Source of the DNA: Kluyvera genomosp. 3
GTDB lineage: Bacteria > Pseudomonadota > Gammaproteobacteria > Enterobacterales > Enterobacteriaceae
Length of the DNA stretch: 64,000 nt
Reading direction: 5' to 3'
Assembly: GCA_002211745.1 (NCBI GenBank)
Contig: CP022114.1
Span: 2,512,645 to 2,576,644 of the forward strand
The translations under genes and the position numbers were made by a program. Shown one piece after another: positions 34,235-43,930 of the stretch; position 1 is the stretch's first letter; every line of letters begins with the position of its first letter. Below the pieces are notes generated by a model, which had not been told where the DNA came from, made no database searches, and worked only from the letters and a program-made list of their open reading frames with translations.

Positions 34235-34263
34235 TTATCCGCTCCGTGCCAGGATCAGGCTTT
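34235..34263 (+). repeat. 28-nt dispersed repeat, copy e (degenerate)
   Basis: ttatccgctc cgtgccagga tcaggcttt; shares CCGCTC-GTGCCAGGA with copies a and c. Confidence 0.4.
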
Positions 34264-34345
34264 CCTCTTTTGTTGAACAAAGATGTTGAAACGAAACCGT
34301 TTCATGATAAATCTATAAATATAATAAGACAAAAAGGAAGAACAA

Positions 34346-34822
34346 TTGAAAATCAGACTTGCAGTACCTGAAGAGGCAGAGAAATGCTGGGAAATAAGGA
34401 ATCTTTCTATCCGGGAAGGATGTAAACCAAGCTATTGTGCCAGGGTGCTTGAGGCCTGGACGCCTGAAGCTATGCCTGAACATTACAGAGAGGTTATTAC
34501 GGAAAATCCTTTCTTTGTTGTCGAACTGCCTGACGCAGGATTGGTAGCAACGGGATATCTGGATCTTACCCAAGGTAGCGTAGAAGCTATTTTTACATTG
34601 CCAGATTATTTTGGAAAAGGTTTTGCTAGTCTGATTATTGAAGCGATTAAAGATGAGGCGATTAAAAGAGGCTTAAAACAGTTAACCTTAACCTCAACAC
34701 CAAACGCGCAAACTTTCTACGAAAAACATGGTTTTATGTTTATCAAGGAAACGACATCCCCATCAAGACTTGCCCAAACAGATCTACGTTGCATGGATAT
34801 GTCCATTGCATTATCAGCCTGA
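34346..34822 (+). CDS. GNAT-family N-acetyltransferase with TTG start
   Basis: Intact 158 residues. Starts at TTG, five bases after an aaggaag ribosome site. IRLAVPEEAEKCWEIRN forms the first strand and helix; FTLPDYFGKGFASLIIEAIK is the acetyl-CoA pyrophosphate loop (Q/RxxGxG/A type); STPNAQTFYEKHGFMFIKE is the C-terminal signature. Acceptor unknown. Unlike its neighbours it needs no frame repair. Confidence 0.85.
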   Translation: MKIRLAVPEEAEKCWEIRNLSIREGCKPSYCARVLEAWTPEAMPEHYREVITENPFFVVELPDAGLVATGYLDLTQGSVEAIFTLPDYFGKGFASLIIEAIKDEAIKRGLKQLTLTSTPNAQTFYEKHGFMFIKETTSPSRLAQTDLRCMDMSIALSA

Positions 34823-34846
34823 GTTCCTTTTTGCTGTTGTTTCGCT

Positions 34847-34882
34847 TGTAGGCCTGATGACGCAACGCTTGTCTGGCCTACA
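34847..34882. repeat. REP-like palindrome
   Basis: tgtaggcctgatgacgcaac then cttgtctggcctaca; follows the GNAT gene. Confidence 0.75.
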
Positions 34883-34921
34883 GGTTCATTGCGATACGTG
34901 ACTATCGCGCTTGTGCACCAA

Positions 34922-35631
34922 TCAGAAATATTCCGTTTCGTGGTTTGAAACCCAAAACAGAATTGAGCCACGATATTCCTCATTTGCAGAGGATATCAGC
35001 GAGCATTTATCGGCATTGCCATCAACAGTATAAGAACAACTCTGTTTCACGCGCACAGTCGATTCCCCTCTTTTCGACACGATTTCTGAATCAACAAACT
35101 GTGCGCTTCCTGATGGATAAAAAATACGCTGGTCGGTGTTATCCTGGTAGTTTCGGATACGTAGGGGTAATTGGCTATTGCCATATTCATATCGTTCTAC
35201 CACTTCGCCCGTACTTTTATTGACAATAGTCTCAAGCAACCCACGTATATTGTAGTTAAGGGTATATTGCCCTGTTTCATTTTCAAGCTCAGTGATTTCG
35301 CAGCGACCGTTAATTTTCCCGGTAATGCGCTGACCATTAAAAGAGGTTAGCGCCCTTCTTTATTGACCAAATGAAAGATGCGGGTGTTTTCCTTGTCAAC
35401 CATATTGATATGAGTAAAACAGCCATTACGGTCATATCTTACTTCCGTCATCACCCTGAGTTTGCCGTTAACATCCCGAATCCACTGCACACTATGTTTG
35501 ACGTTGCCGACTGTTGGATCATGCTCAAACAAAAGAGCAGCATTTAAGACCGCCGGTTTAAATTGCGTGATAGCTGCGGCATTAAATGATGCAGCGAAAA
35601 GAAACAAACTGCAAAGCGCCCTTACTTTCAT
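34922..35631 (-). CDS. YnfC-like (UPF0257) secreted protein (one missing base)
   Basis: Repaired length 236 residues, the same as E. coli YnfC, with which it shares the DPTVGNVKHSVQWIRDVNGK region, EYGNSQLPL, VKQSCSYTVDGNADKCSLI and the final NHETEYF pattern. N-terminal Sec signal MKVRALCSLFLFAASFNAAA lacks the lipobox Cys of E. coli YnfC, so it may be soluble in the periplasm instead of a lipoprotein. Function unknown. Missing base near 35348. Confidence 0.75.
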
Positions 35632-35829
35632 TATTTATTCCTTTATGGAAGCCGTTTATCAAATTTGTTGCAAATAGCCATGGGTATGTTCGGTGTCAGC
35701 GGCAGCTGTTAATACGGGAGAACCACCAGGCCATTCTAGCGTCTTCCTGAAACAAGTTGTATTCCGGTTTCTGGTAGGGCTTGCTCAGCTTTGGGTATTT
35801 TTAGCTGCAACACGGCCTCTGACTTGATA

Positions 35830-35849
35830 TACTGGATATAATCACAGTG
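35830..35849 (+). promoter_or_regulatory. LexA (SOS) box with -10 element
   Basis: TACTG-GATATAATCA-CAGTG, a good match to the LexA consensus CTG-N10-CAG with flanking TA; TATAAT at 35837-35842 lies inside it. 12 bp upstream of the yebG-like start. Confidence 0.85.
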
Positions 35850-35861
35850 CAAGGGCAAATC

Positions 35862-36179
35862 ATGGCCGTTGAAATAAAATATGTTGTCGTAAGAAAAGGT
35901 GAAGAGAAAATGACATTTGCCAGTAAGAAAGAGGCTGACGCTCACGACAGACTACTCGATATGGCAGAAGCGTTTACCGACTTGCTGTTGCAAAGCGGAA
36001 TGCCGATGGATGAAACGCAGGCAGAAGATCTTGGTCTGTATCTCGCCGAGCAGAAAGTGACCGTGCAGCATATTTTACGCACCAGCAAGCTGCCGGAGAT
36101 GAATACCGCAACGAAAACCGACACTCCAGCGTCTGATACGGCTGACAGTAAAAAAATTAAAGCCGTGAAGGCAGCCTGA
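35862..36179 (+). CDS. yebG: YebG-family SOS-induced protein
   Basis: Intact, 105 residues from MAVEIKYVVVRKGEEKMTFA, the YebG signature, with KKEADAHDRLLDMAE and LAEQKVTVQHILRTSKLPEM following. C-terminus is a variable Ala/Lys/Thr-rich tail. A LexA box directly upstream predicts DNA-damage induction, as for E. coli yebG. Molecular function unknown. An in-frame upstream ATG (35847) lies in the LexA box and is rejected. The position, away from purT, suggests a relocated or extra copy. Confidence 0.9.
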   Translation: MAVEIKYVVVRKGEEKMTFASKKEADAHDRLLDMAEAFTDLLLQSGMPMDETQAEDLGLYLAEQKVTVQHILRTSKLPEMNTATKTDTPASDTADSKKIKAVKAA

Positions 36180-36208
36180 TTACCAGAACGTAACCTCACC
36201 GCTCCTGG

Positions 36209-36243
36209 AGCCGTAAGCAGAAAACGGCTTGCGGCTTTTATTC
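36209..36243 (+). terminator. terminator after yebG
   Basis: 10-bp stem agccgtaagc / gcttgcggct (one G.T) followed by tttattct. Confidence 0.85.
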
Positions 36244-36396
36244 TGCAAGGTGCCATCATCCATCCCTTGATGGACCTCATACATCAAGAATTAAGCGTAT
36301 CTGGCAGGCTCTCATCGACAAATCAAAAACAGGCTAACGTGTAAACTCATCGAAGATATCCACGTTCATACCCTATCTTCGCCAGGAGAGTCGCCG

Positions 36397-36781
36397 ATGT
36401 TTACTCATATGCGTATTGCCAAACCCGTCACCAACATTGAACGGTCTTTTTTGATGTACAGTCAGGGCTGGGGCTGCAGAAAATTGCTGAATTCAACGAC
36501 CATGACGGTTTCAACGGAATCATGTTAGGCCGGGAAGGCTTGGGCTGGCATATCGAATTGACTCATTGCGAATACCATCCGGTTCAACCGCTGCATACCG
36601 AAGAGGATTTACTCGTTCTTTATTATCCGGATGAAAAGGAATGGATGCATGCTTGCCAGAAAATGACCGATGCCGGTTTTATCATGACAAAATCATTCAA
36701 CCCTTACTGGGATGTGAACGGGAAGACATTTGTTGACGTCGATGGATACAGAGTCGTTATCCAGAACAAAGCGTGGGGTAG
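36397..36781 (+). CDS. VOC (glyoxalase/bleomycin-resistance) family protein (two missing bases)
   Basis: MRIAKPVTNIERSFLMYSQG, then IAEFNDHDGFNGIMLGR, GWHIELTHCEY and FVDVDGYRVVIQNKAW form the paired beta-alpha-beta-beta-beta modules. Missing bases near 36467 (ggctggggctg) and 36777; with the latter restored the protein stops at TAG 36779-36781, about 128 residues, instead of running through a hairpin to 36830. Ligand and metal use unknown. Confidence 0.75.
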
Positions 36782-36806
36782 GACACGTGCTCGTCAGCGC
36801 GTGTCC
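36781..36806 (+). terminator. hairpin after the VOC gene
   Basis: 10-bp stem ggacacgtgc / gcgcgtgtcc with 6-base loop; no strong T-run. Confidence 0.55.
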
Positions 36807-36850
36807 CCTGCTCGCCTGTATCCCGGTTAGTGCGGTGACCACCCCGGCAA

Positions 36851-37873
36851 TCAGTTAATCTGAATGACGATTTTGCCAAACGCGCCTTTATCGAGGTAGT
36901 TTAGCGCCTCTGGTAGTTCGTCGAAGCGGAAAGATTTGTCAATAACCGGTTTCAGGGCAATCGTGTCAACGGCCCGAACCAGATCTTCCAGCGCCCGGCG
37001 ATGGCCAACGCCAATCCCTGAACGGTTGGCGATTTGAGCAACAGTAACCCCCTGGTGCTGAGGTGTCGTGCGTGTCCATCATCCCAATGAGTGAGATACG
37101 ACCGTGCGACGCCACCGCGCGAACAGAATCGGCAAAATTACGGCCACCAACGGTATCCACAACGTGATCGATACCACGCTGATGAGTCAGCCGATAGACC
37201 GCGTCAACCCAGTCCTCTTTGTTGCGGTTAATACCATGATCAGCGCCAAGGGCCGCCGCTGCGGCCAGCTTGTCGTCACTGGATGAAGTAATAAACACTT
37301 CGGCCCCATCGCTTTGGCAATCTGAAGGACAAAGATCGCCACGCCGCCCGTCCCCTGAACCAGTACGCTTTCACCGGCATGCAGGTGGCCACGCTCAACC
37401 AGGGCAAACCAGGCCGTCAGCCCCGCACACACCAGCGTACTGGCCTGCGCGTCGTTGAGCGTTCGTGGCGCCGCAACCAGCCACGCTTCACACATCACGA
37501 CGTATTCCGCCAGAACGCCCTGGATAGCGTACCCCAGGGTGTTGTAATGCGGATTGGCGGCATTATTTTCCAGCTTGCCATCAATCCAGTCGGCGTTAAA
37601 AGAAGAAATCACGCGATCGCCAGGGCGAAAACGGGTCACCCCAGGCCCAACGGCCTCAACCACGCCAGCCATATCGGAACCGGGGGTGAAAGGCATGGGC
37701 ATGCCGTTTCCCATTCCACCTTCAATAATGACCTTATCCCGGTAGTTAAGAGCGACCGCATTCACCCGCACCAGGACTTCATTCTGGCCGGGCTGCGGGA
37801 TTTCTGCTTCGGTGAGTTTGAGATTCTGACGTCCGGTTTCGTTTAGCGTCCAACGTTTCATCGTACGGTTCAT
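36851..37873 (-). CDS. zinc-free/zinc-type medium-chain alcohol dehydrogenase-quinone oxidoreductase family (three missing bases)
   Basis: Start MNRTMKRWTLNETGRQNL has an aggaatcgcc site. Marks: NEVLVRVNAVALNYRDKVII, PGSDMAGVVEAVGPGVTRFR, GESVLVQGTGGVAIFVLQIA (Rossmann), VDTVGGRNFADSVR, and a C-terminus KPVIDKSFRFDELPEALNYL ending at TGA 36851-36853. Lacks the structural-zinc Cys set, so more like quinone oxidoreductase. Breaks near 37300, 37050 and 37010; repaired length 341. Divergent from a LysR gene, its likely regulator. Confidence 0.82.
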
Positions 37874-37978
37874 GGCGATTCCTGCAAAGTTAATCACGGA
37901 TGTTATGGATGGTAACATTGCGCCTTACGCTACAGTGGAGATAGTATTTCCTCTAATTGATTCCTGAATGGCAACAAT

Positions 37979-38903
37979 ATGAAAAGTGAATTGAACAGTA
38001 TTCCCGTCTTTGTCGCCGCGGCTGAATCGGTGAGCTTTTCACAGGCTGCCGCCAAACTTCACGTCACGCGTTCGGCGGTAGCCAAAACCGTCTCCCGGCT
38101 TGAGGAAAGATTAGGCGTAACCCTTTTTAGCCGTACCACCCGCAGCCAGAGTCTGACCGACGAAGGCTCGCTTTATTACGAATACTGTCGCCGGGCGCTG
38201 GCGGAAATCAAAGCGGCAGAGGATATCCTGGACAGCGGCAAACTCCAGGCAAACGGCAAACTGCGGGTCTCCGTTCCTGTTCTGCTCGGACACTTGTGTA
38301 TTGCGCCGCTATTATCGGCGCTGGCAAAAGAACATCCGCAGCTGATACTGGAAATCTCGTTCAGCGATCGCCAGGTTGATTTGTCAGAAGAAGGGTTCGA
38401 TCTGGCCGTCAGGATCGGCGCACTGGCCGACAGCAGTAGCCTGATTGCGCGTCAGCTGGCTTCGCACACCATGGTTTTCTGCGCCTCTGCGGATTATCTC
38501 CGCCGCGCCGGGGAGCCCACTTGTGCAGAAGACCTTCATCAACACGAGGCGGTGGCCTACATTCATTCAGGCGCATTCTCAAATGGCGAGTGCAAAATGA
38601 GCGTGGGGAAGCAATCGAGATGAATCCTCCTGCCAGAATCATGATGGATGATATGCAGGCGGTGAAAGACAGTGCGTTAACGGGAGCGGGAATTGTCTGG
38701 CTGCCCTACTGGCTGGTCAAAGAGCAACTGCTTAACGGCGAACTGAAACAAATATTAAAAGCGCAGTCATCAGGAACGTGGCCAGTTTATGCCGTATGGC
38801 TGAGAACGCCCATCCTTCTCTTAAGATCCGGCTCGCCGTCGATAAACTGATAAGCGAGTTGCCCGCGATGATGACCGTCGCACAAATGCAAGAACCCGCT
38901 TAG
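37979..38903 (+). CDS. LysR-family transcriptional regulator (two missing bases)
   Basis: Winged helix SFSQAAAKLHVTRSAVAKTV plus SRLEERLGVTLFSRTTRSQS, then a LysR effector domain with LDLSEEGFDLAVRIG-like and TGAGIVWLPYWLVKEQL. Repaired length 308 ending at TAG 38901-38903 (LAVDKLISELPAMMTVAQMQ). Breaks near 38585 and 38800. Divergent from the oxidoreductase gene 105 bp away, the classic LysR-target layout. Confidence 0.87.
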
Positions 38904-39007
38904 TTGCCTGATGGAGCCAGGTAAAACCGCTAATAAGCCGGGTAGACGTCAATTCCTACCTGACCGGCACATACCTCGTTGGCGACATAAAATTTTGTCA
39001 GATCAAA

Positions 39008-39337
39008 CTAGCCAATTAACGCTTTTGCTTTGGCCTTAATATCTGCCAATTCCAGGGTGATACCACTCCTTTTTTCACCACTTTCCGCGCCCGCCAGTCT
39101 ACGCTGGTCACCTGATCCGCGAGGGCGACGGAATCCCTGGTTCCAGAAAGTTCAACTTCAAACGGATAGCCCTTAATCTGTGTTGTACAAGGAACACAGA
39201 GTAACAAGCCGACTTTATTGTTATAGGCGAACGGAGTGAGGACAACAGCTGGTCGGTGCCCCCCTGTTCATGACCCGCAACAGGATCAAAATCAATCCAG
39301 ATTAAATCCCCTGCATCAGGACGAATCGCGATACCAT
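39008..39337 (-). CDS. mazF: MazF-type mRNA interferase toxin (three missing bases)
   Basis: Repaired length 110 residues (E. coli MazF 111). MVSRFVPDAGDLIWIDFDP, AYNNKVGLLLCVPCTTQIKG, ALADQVTSVDWRARKVVKKG and LELADIKAKAKALIG match MazF along its length, in three frames. Breaks near 39320, 39265 and 39056. Endoribonuclease; held inactive by the antitoxin, whose stop overlaps its ATG. Confidence 0.88.
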
Positions 39338-39582
39338 CAGATGAGTTCCTTGCCAACGGCCTGGCCAAAATCAACCTTCTCATGAACGTTCTCCGGCGTG
39401 ATGCCAGATAGCAGCGCATCGAGAGAATATTCTGCGGCACGTACAGGAACAATAATGATCCGCCCCTCTTCTACCGTGATGTCTACGGTGTCGTCCACGT
39501 TCAGCGCTGCAGCTTTCATTGTCGCTGCAGAGAAACGAATGCCTGAGCTATTACCCCATTTTTTGATGGTTGCCTGAGCCAT
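39337..39582 (-). CDS. mazE: MazE-type antitoxin
   Basis: Intact, 81 residues. SpoVT/AbrB-type N-terminus MAQATIKKWGNSSGIRFSAA and the MazF-binding tail ITPENVHEKVDFGQAVGKEL match E. coli MazE. Start chosen at MAQATI; aggt-like site upstream. Followed with a one-base overlap by mazF. The region upstream (39583-39755) carries its promoter; tatgtatacac may be the -10. Confidence 0.9.
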   Translation of the reverse strand: MAQATIKKWGNSSGIRFSAATMKAAALNVDDTVDITVEEGRIIIVPVRAAEYSLDALLSGITPENVHEKVDFGQAVGKELI

Positions 39583-39755
39583 GAAAATAGACCTCACGTA
39601 TGTTTAAACTATGTATACACACTAAGCTCATGCAGCTAATGTGTCAACATTTGTTGAAACATCATCCCCCTCTGAAGAAGAATAGCGTTGATAACGCTCC
39701 ATTTTTAACCTGCCCTTACCCTCAGGTACATGAGCAGGTTAATTTCATTGATCAC

Positions 39756-41253
39756 TCAGTAACGAACACACACCGACTTGGTTTCACACCAGTCGTTCAG
39801 CCAGTCCGGGCCAAAATCACGCCCCGTGCCCGACTGTTTCATGCCGCCAAACGGCAAGTTAGCATCAATCAGCGTATGGCTGTTGACCCATACCGTACCG
39901 GCTTGCAGGCGGTCGGTATAGTTCAGCGCCTGGGTCAGATCGCGGGTCCAGACGCTGGCGGTCAGGCCGAAGTCGCTGTCGTTGGCCAGGCGCAGCGCCT
40001 CTTCGCCGTCGGTGACGCGCACCAGGTTCACGACCGGGCCAAACACCTCTTCGCGAGTTAAGCGTAGGTTGGCGTCCGGTTGATAACAAGCGTCGGCGGA
40101 ATGTAGAAACCCTGCGCGTCGGGCCGACGTTGCCGGTAATCAGCTCTGCATTCTGTTTGCGTGCTTCGTCCAGATAAGCCGCCACTTTAGCGCAGTGCGC
40201 CTGAGAAACCACCGGGTTAATCTGTGTGGTCTCCAGCATACCTGGCCCCACCTGCAGCGATTTCACCGCCTGCTCGAAACCGCTCACCAGGGTGTCGAAC
40301 AGCGGCGCTTCAATATAGATGCGTGAACTGGCCGCGCACACCTGCCCCTGATTGAGGAAGCTGCCGGTCATCAGCCCTTCAATCACCCACGCCGGGTCGG
40401 CGTCTTTCAGGACGATCGCCGGGTTTTTCCCACCCAGTTCCAGCGTGACGCGGGTCAGCCTGTCGGCGGCAACGCGGGCAATCTGTTTGCCGGTGGCGGT
40501 CGAGCCGGTAAAGCTCACCTTGGCCACATGTGGATGCGAGGTTAACGCCGCACCGCACTCGGCGCCGCTACCGGTGACCACGTTGAAAATACCTTCCGGC
40601 ACCCCGGCCTCGATAGCCAGTTCAGCCACGCGCAGCAGCGTCAGCGGCGTAGTTTCGGATGGCTTAATCACGATAGAGCAGCCCGCCGCCAGCGCCGGCA
40701 TCACCTTCCACATGCCGATCATCAGCGGGAAGTTCCACGGCACGATACCGGCAACCACCCCGACCGGCTCTTTTTTGGTCCACGCCTGATAGCGCGCGCC
40801 CGGCGGGAACGGAATGGAAACATCCAACGTGCGGCCGCTGATTTTAGTGGTTAATCCGGCGGTGTAGCGCATCCAGTTCAGCATACAGCCCACTTCGAAA
40901 GCGCGGGAGATATTGATCGATTTGCCCTGCTCCAGCGTTTCCAGCTGGGCCAGTTCTTCGCCGTTCTGTTCAACGAGGTCAGCAAAACGCAGCAAAATAC
41001 GTTCACGTTCCGCAGGCGTTCGACCGGCCCAACTGCGGGAAACAAACGCGCGCCAGGCGGACATCACCGCGCGATCAACGTCAGCCGCGTTGGCATCAGC
41101 CGTGGTGGCAATCGCTTTGCCGGTCGCCGGGTCCCAGACGGTGAGACGTTTTTCGCTCTGCGCCGCCTGCTGCGCGCCATCAATAAACAGGCCATGCTGA
41201 CGGTCTAAAAATTGCTGCACGCCTGGGAGCAGCGCTACCTGTGCTGAGGACAT
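39756..41253 (-). CDS. feaB: FeaB, phenylacetaldehyde dehydrogenase (two missing bases)
   Basis: Converts the phenylacetaldehyde from TynA to phenylacetate. [58 protein letters not shown] (Glu) and [17 protein letters not shown] (catalytic Cys) are aldehyde dehydrogenase marks; C-terminal [19 protein letters not shown]. Breaks near 40120 and 40065 give 499 residues, exactly as in E. coli. Divergent from feaR. Confidence 0.96.
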
Positions 41254-41313
41254 ATCGTCTCCTTATTCTTCGCGGTTAGTCATTTCAGTCTACGGCGGGT
41301 CTGAAGAAGTCGC

Positions 41314-41350
41314 TTTTGTCTCTGTGACATTCGCTTGTGCGGCTGTGACA
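41314..41350 (-). promoter_or_regulatory. tandem FeaR-type sites upstream of feaB
   Basis: On the minus strand TGTCA-N8-CAA (41350-41335) and TGTCA-N8-AAA (41329-41314), 21 bp apart, matching the FeaR consensus TGKCA-N8-AAA, 61-97 bp upstream of feaB. Confidence 0.75.
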
Positions 41351-41486
41351 GACGCCGCAATTAAGCAGATTGCGTTGGCAGAAGTGTGTCGCAGGTAATA
41401 GTTCTTTCATATATTCCTGAGAACAGCCTTGTTTAAAGAAACACAAATGCAACAATAACATCACATTTTCATTGCAGAGATGACGT

Positions 41487-42393
41487 ATGGCAGCGGTAAA
41501 AGGCGGTGAGACGTATCATGACTGGCTGGCGAAGATTAATCAGGTCTGCGGGCATTTTGCCGCACGTCCGCTGGAAGGCGACTTCCACGGCGAGATTGAT
41601 ACCAGCTATGCGGGCAGCCTGAAGCTCAGTACCGTCACCACCCGCAACGTCAATCTGTATCGCACGCGTCAGGAGATCCGCGGCGGCAATGACGCCTGGT
41701 TCTATACCGTCTTTCAGCTTTCCGGCGAAGCCAGCATTGAGCAGGACGATCGTCAGGTGTGCCTGCAAAGCGGCGACATGACGCTGATTGATGCTTCACG
41801 TCCCTGTTCTATTCTCTGGCAGCAAACCTCGCGTCAGGTCTCGCTGTTGCTGCCTCGCCAACTGCTTGAAAACCAGCTGCGCGGCAGCGGAATTCGCGTC
41901 GCCACCCGTCTGGATAAATCGCTACCGATGGTGCAGCTCAGCCAACGTCTGCTGCATGAAAGCATGAGCAGCCCGCAACTTTCGGCCAGCGAAAGCGAAG
42001 CGGCGCTCGATGCGATGGTCTGCCTGCTGCGTCCGATGCTGCATCAACAGGATGTCCAGCCCTCGCGGCGAGAGAAGCAGTATCAAAAAATCATGCGCTT
42101 GATCGACGATGCTATCCAGGAAGAACATCTGCGCCCTGAATGGCTGGCCAGCGAAACCGGGATGTCGGTTCGTAGCCTGTACCGGCTGTTTGCTGATAAA
42201 GGTCTGGTGGTGGCGCAATATATTAAAAATCGCCGTTTAGATTTATGCGCCAGGCGCTGCTGAGCGCGCACGACGATGAAAAGCTGGCGGGAATTGGCTA
42301 CCGCTGGGGTTCAGCGACCACAGCCACTTCTCCACCGCCTTCAAACAGCGGTTTGGCATGTCGCCGGGAGAGTATCGTAAACGCGGCCGCTGA
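41487..42393 (+). CDS. feaR: FeaR, AraC-family activator of tynA and feaB (two missing bases)
   Basis: Repaired length 302 (E. coli 301). N-terminal AraC-binding-like sensor (DAWFYTVFQLSGEASIEQDD, DMTLIDASRPCSILWQQ) and C-terminal HTH_18: EWLASETGMSVRSLYRLFAD, then GIGYRWGFSDHSHFSTAFKQ and RFGMSPGEYRKRGR after repair near 42250 and 42312. Activates in response to aromatic aldehydes/amines. Confidence 0.93.
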
Positions 42394-42404
42394 GGTCAGC
42401 GTAA

Positions 42405-42626
42405 TCAGTTATCTTCGACCAGTTGCGCCACGTCACTGCTGTTAATTTCTCGCGCGTTGCCGTCCTGATCGGTATAGCTGGTCATACCGGTCTCTTTATC
42501 CAGCTGCGGCTTGCCGTGCGTCACAATCGTTTGTCCGCTTTTGGTGGTCATCACGTAGTTAGTGGTGCAACCCGCCAGCGCCAGAACCATCAGGCCCGCA
42601 CACAGCGCATATAAAGATTTTTTCAT
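42405..42626 (-). CDS. YgdI/YgdR-like small lipoprotein (DUF903)
   Basis: Intact 73 residues. Lipoprotein signal MKKSLYALCAGLMVLALAGC with lipobox ALAGC; mature part TTNYVMTTKSGQTIVTHGKP and GNAREINSSDVAQLVED is the compact SH3-like DUF903 domain. Asp is absent at +2 of the mature protein (Thr), so outer-membrane sorting is expected. Function unknown. Start chosen at MKKSLY, with a gagaaacc ribosome site. Confidence 0.88.
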   Translation of the reverse strand: MKKSLYALCAGLMVLALAGCTTNYVMTTKSGQTIVTHGKPQLDKETGMTSYTDQDGNAREINSSDVAQLVEDN

Positions 42627-42735
42627 GGTTTCTCCGTTCATTCTTCTACCCACCGTGGGGTTAAGTGGGTGCATTGTATGCCCGATGGCGCAAAATGAAA
42701 TAAACCGGATGTAACAGAAGATAAATTAGCAGGAT

Positions 42736-42760
42736 ACGGGAGACATCGACCGTCTCCCGT
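42736..42760. terminator. terminator hairpin downstream of yncE
   Basis: Perfect 9-bp stem acgggagac / gtctcccgt with a 7-base loop, directly after the yncE stop on the minus strand. Confidence 0.65.
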
Positions 42761-42766
42761 TAAAGG

Positions 42767-43829
42767 TTACAGCGCGATACGAATCACATCATCCGGGGCG
42801 GTCGCCTCTTTCTGACGAGTAGATTCCTGCTTCACGCTCACAAACAGCGTTTTGCCATCGGCAGACAGCGCCAGGCTGTTCGGGAAGGTCGGGGTCTGAA
42901 TGGTTTTGGTCACCTTGTAATCTTTGGCGTCGATAACCGTCACGGTGCCCGCTTTGCGCTGGGTAACATAGACTTCATTACGCGTCGGGTTAAACAGCAC
43001 CGCCAGCCCTTCTTTGGTATCCACCTTCGACAACACTTTGCCATCTTTCAGGTTCACCACCAGCAGTTCCGGCTGTTTCGAGTCGGTAATAAAGGCGCGC
43101 TGACCGGCGGTATCCAGGCTCAGGTTGATGTAGAAGTGCTCTTTGCCATCGTCCTGCAATTTCTGACGATTGACGATTTTGTTGCTCGCGGTATCAATGG
43201 TCACCAGCTCGCCGTCGGCGTTCGTCACGTACAGGCGCTGTTTCTCCGCATCAACCGCCAGCCCGGTGCCGAAGCTGCCGGTGCCTTCGATTGTGGTTTT
43301 CAGCGCGATTTTATCGCCATCGACAACCCATACCGCGCTGCCCTCTTTCCCAACACCGGTGATATACACGGTGTTGGTCTTCTCATTTACCACCAGCTGA
43401 CGTGGCTGCAGCGGTTTCACCGTTTCGCTACGCTGACGGCCATCAAGCACCAGACGCCCTTTCACGTCACCGCTTTTCGCATCAATGGCGGTGACAGCAC
43501 CGTTGATGGTGTTGCCAAACCACAGCGTCTGGGTCTGCGAGTTCAGAGTGGCGCCAAACGGTTTAAGATCGTTATGGATCGTTTGGGTCACTTCCAGCGT
43601 AGTCGGGTCCAGGCGGTACACCACCCACCTTTATCCGTTTTACGGCTTTGTGAGGTGGCTAGCCACAGCGCATTTTCCTGCTGGCTGTAGGCCATTTCAT
43701 ATGCCCTTTACCGACCGCTTTACGCAGCATTTCCTCTGCGGCCTGCGCGCTAAAGCTTCCCGCCAGCAGTAAGGCACTCAACAACAGAGAACGGCGCAGG
43801 CGCGGTGCGGACAATTGACGTAATGACAT
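42767..43829 (-). CDS. yncE: YncE, periplasmic beta-propeller protein (two missing bases)
   Basis: Repaired length 354 (E. coli 353). Signal peptide SLRQLSAPRLRRSLLLSALL... ending FSAQAAEE, then a YVTN-type seven-bladed propeller: VTQTIHNDLKPFGATLNSQT, TVYITGVGKEGSAVWVVDGD, LALSADGKTLFVSVKQ. Breaks near 43703 and 43627. Reported as iron (Fur)-regulated in E. coli and able to bind DNA in vitro; physiological role unclear. Divergent from yncD. Confidence 0.94.
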
Positions 43830-43911
43830 GACGACTCCCTTTGATGAACTTAATTGTTACTGCTCACATGGCTTCAGCCTTCGCAGCGTCATGGCGCTAC
43901 GTTTTGTAGAT

Positions 43912-43930
43912 GCGAATAGTAATCATTAAT
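43912..43930. promoter_or_regulatory. candidate Fur box in the yncE-yncD intergenic region
   Basis: gcgaatagtaatcattaat matches 13 of 19 positions of the Fur consensus (aatcatta core intact). The 257-bp region 43830-44086 serves both divergent genes. Confidence 0.45.

Noticed and set aside
36779-36830. C-terminal extension of the VOC protein
   Set aside because: It reads through a strong hairpin into Arg-rich sequence; a missing G in GGGG restores a stop right before the hairpin.
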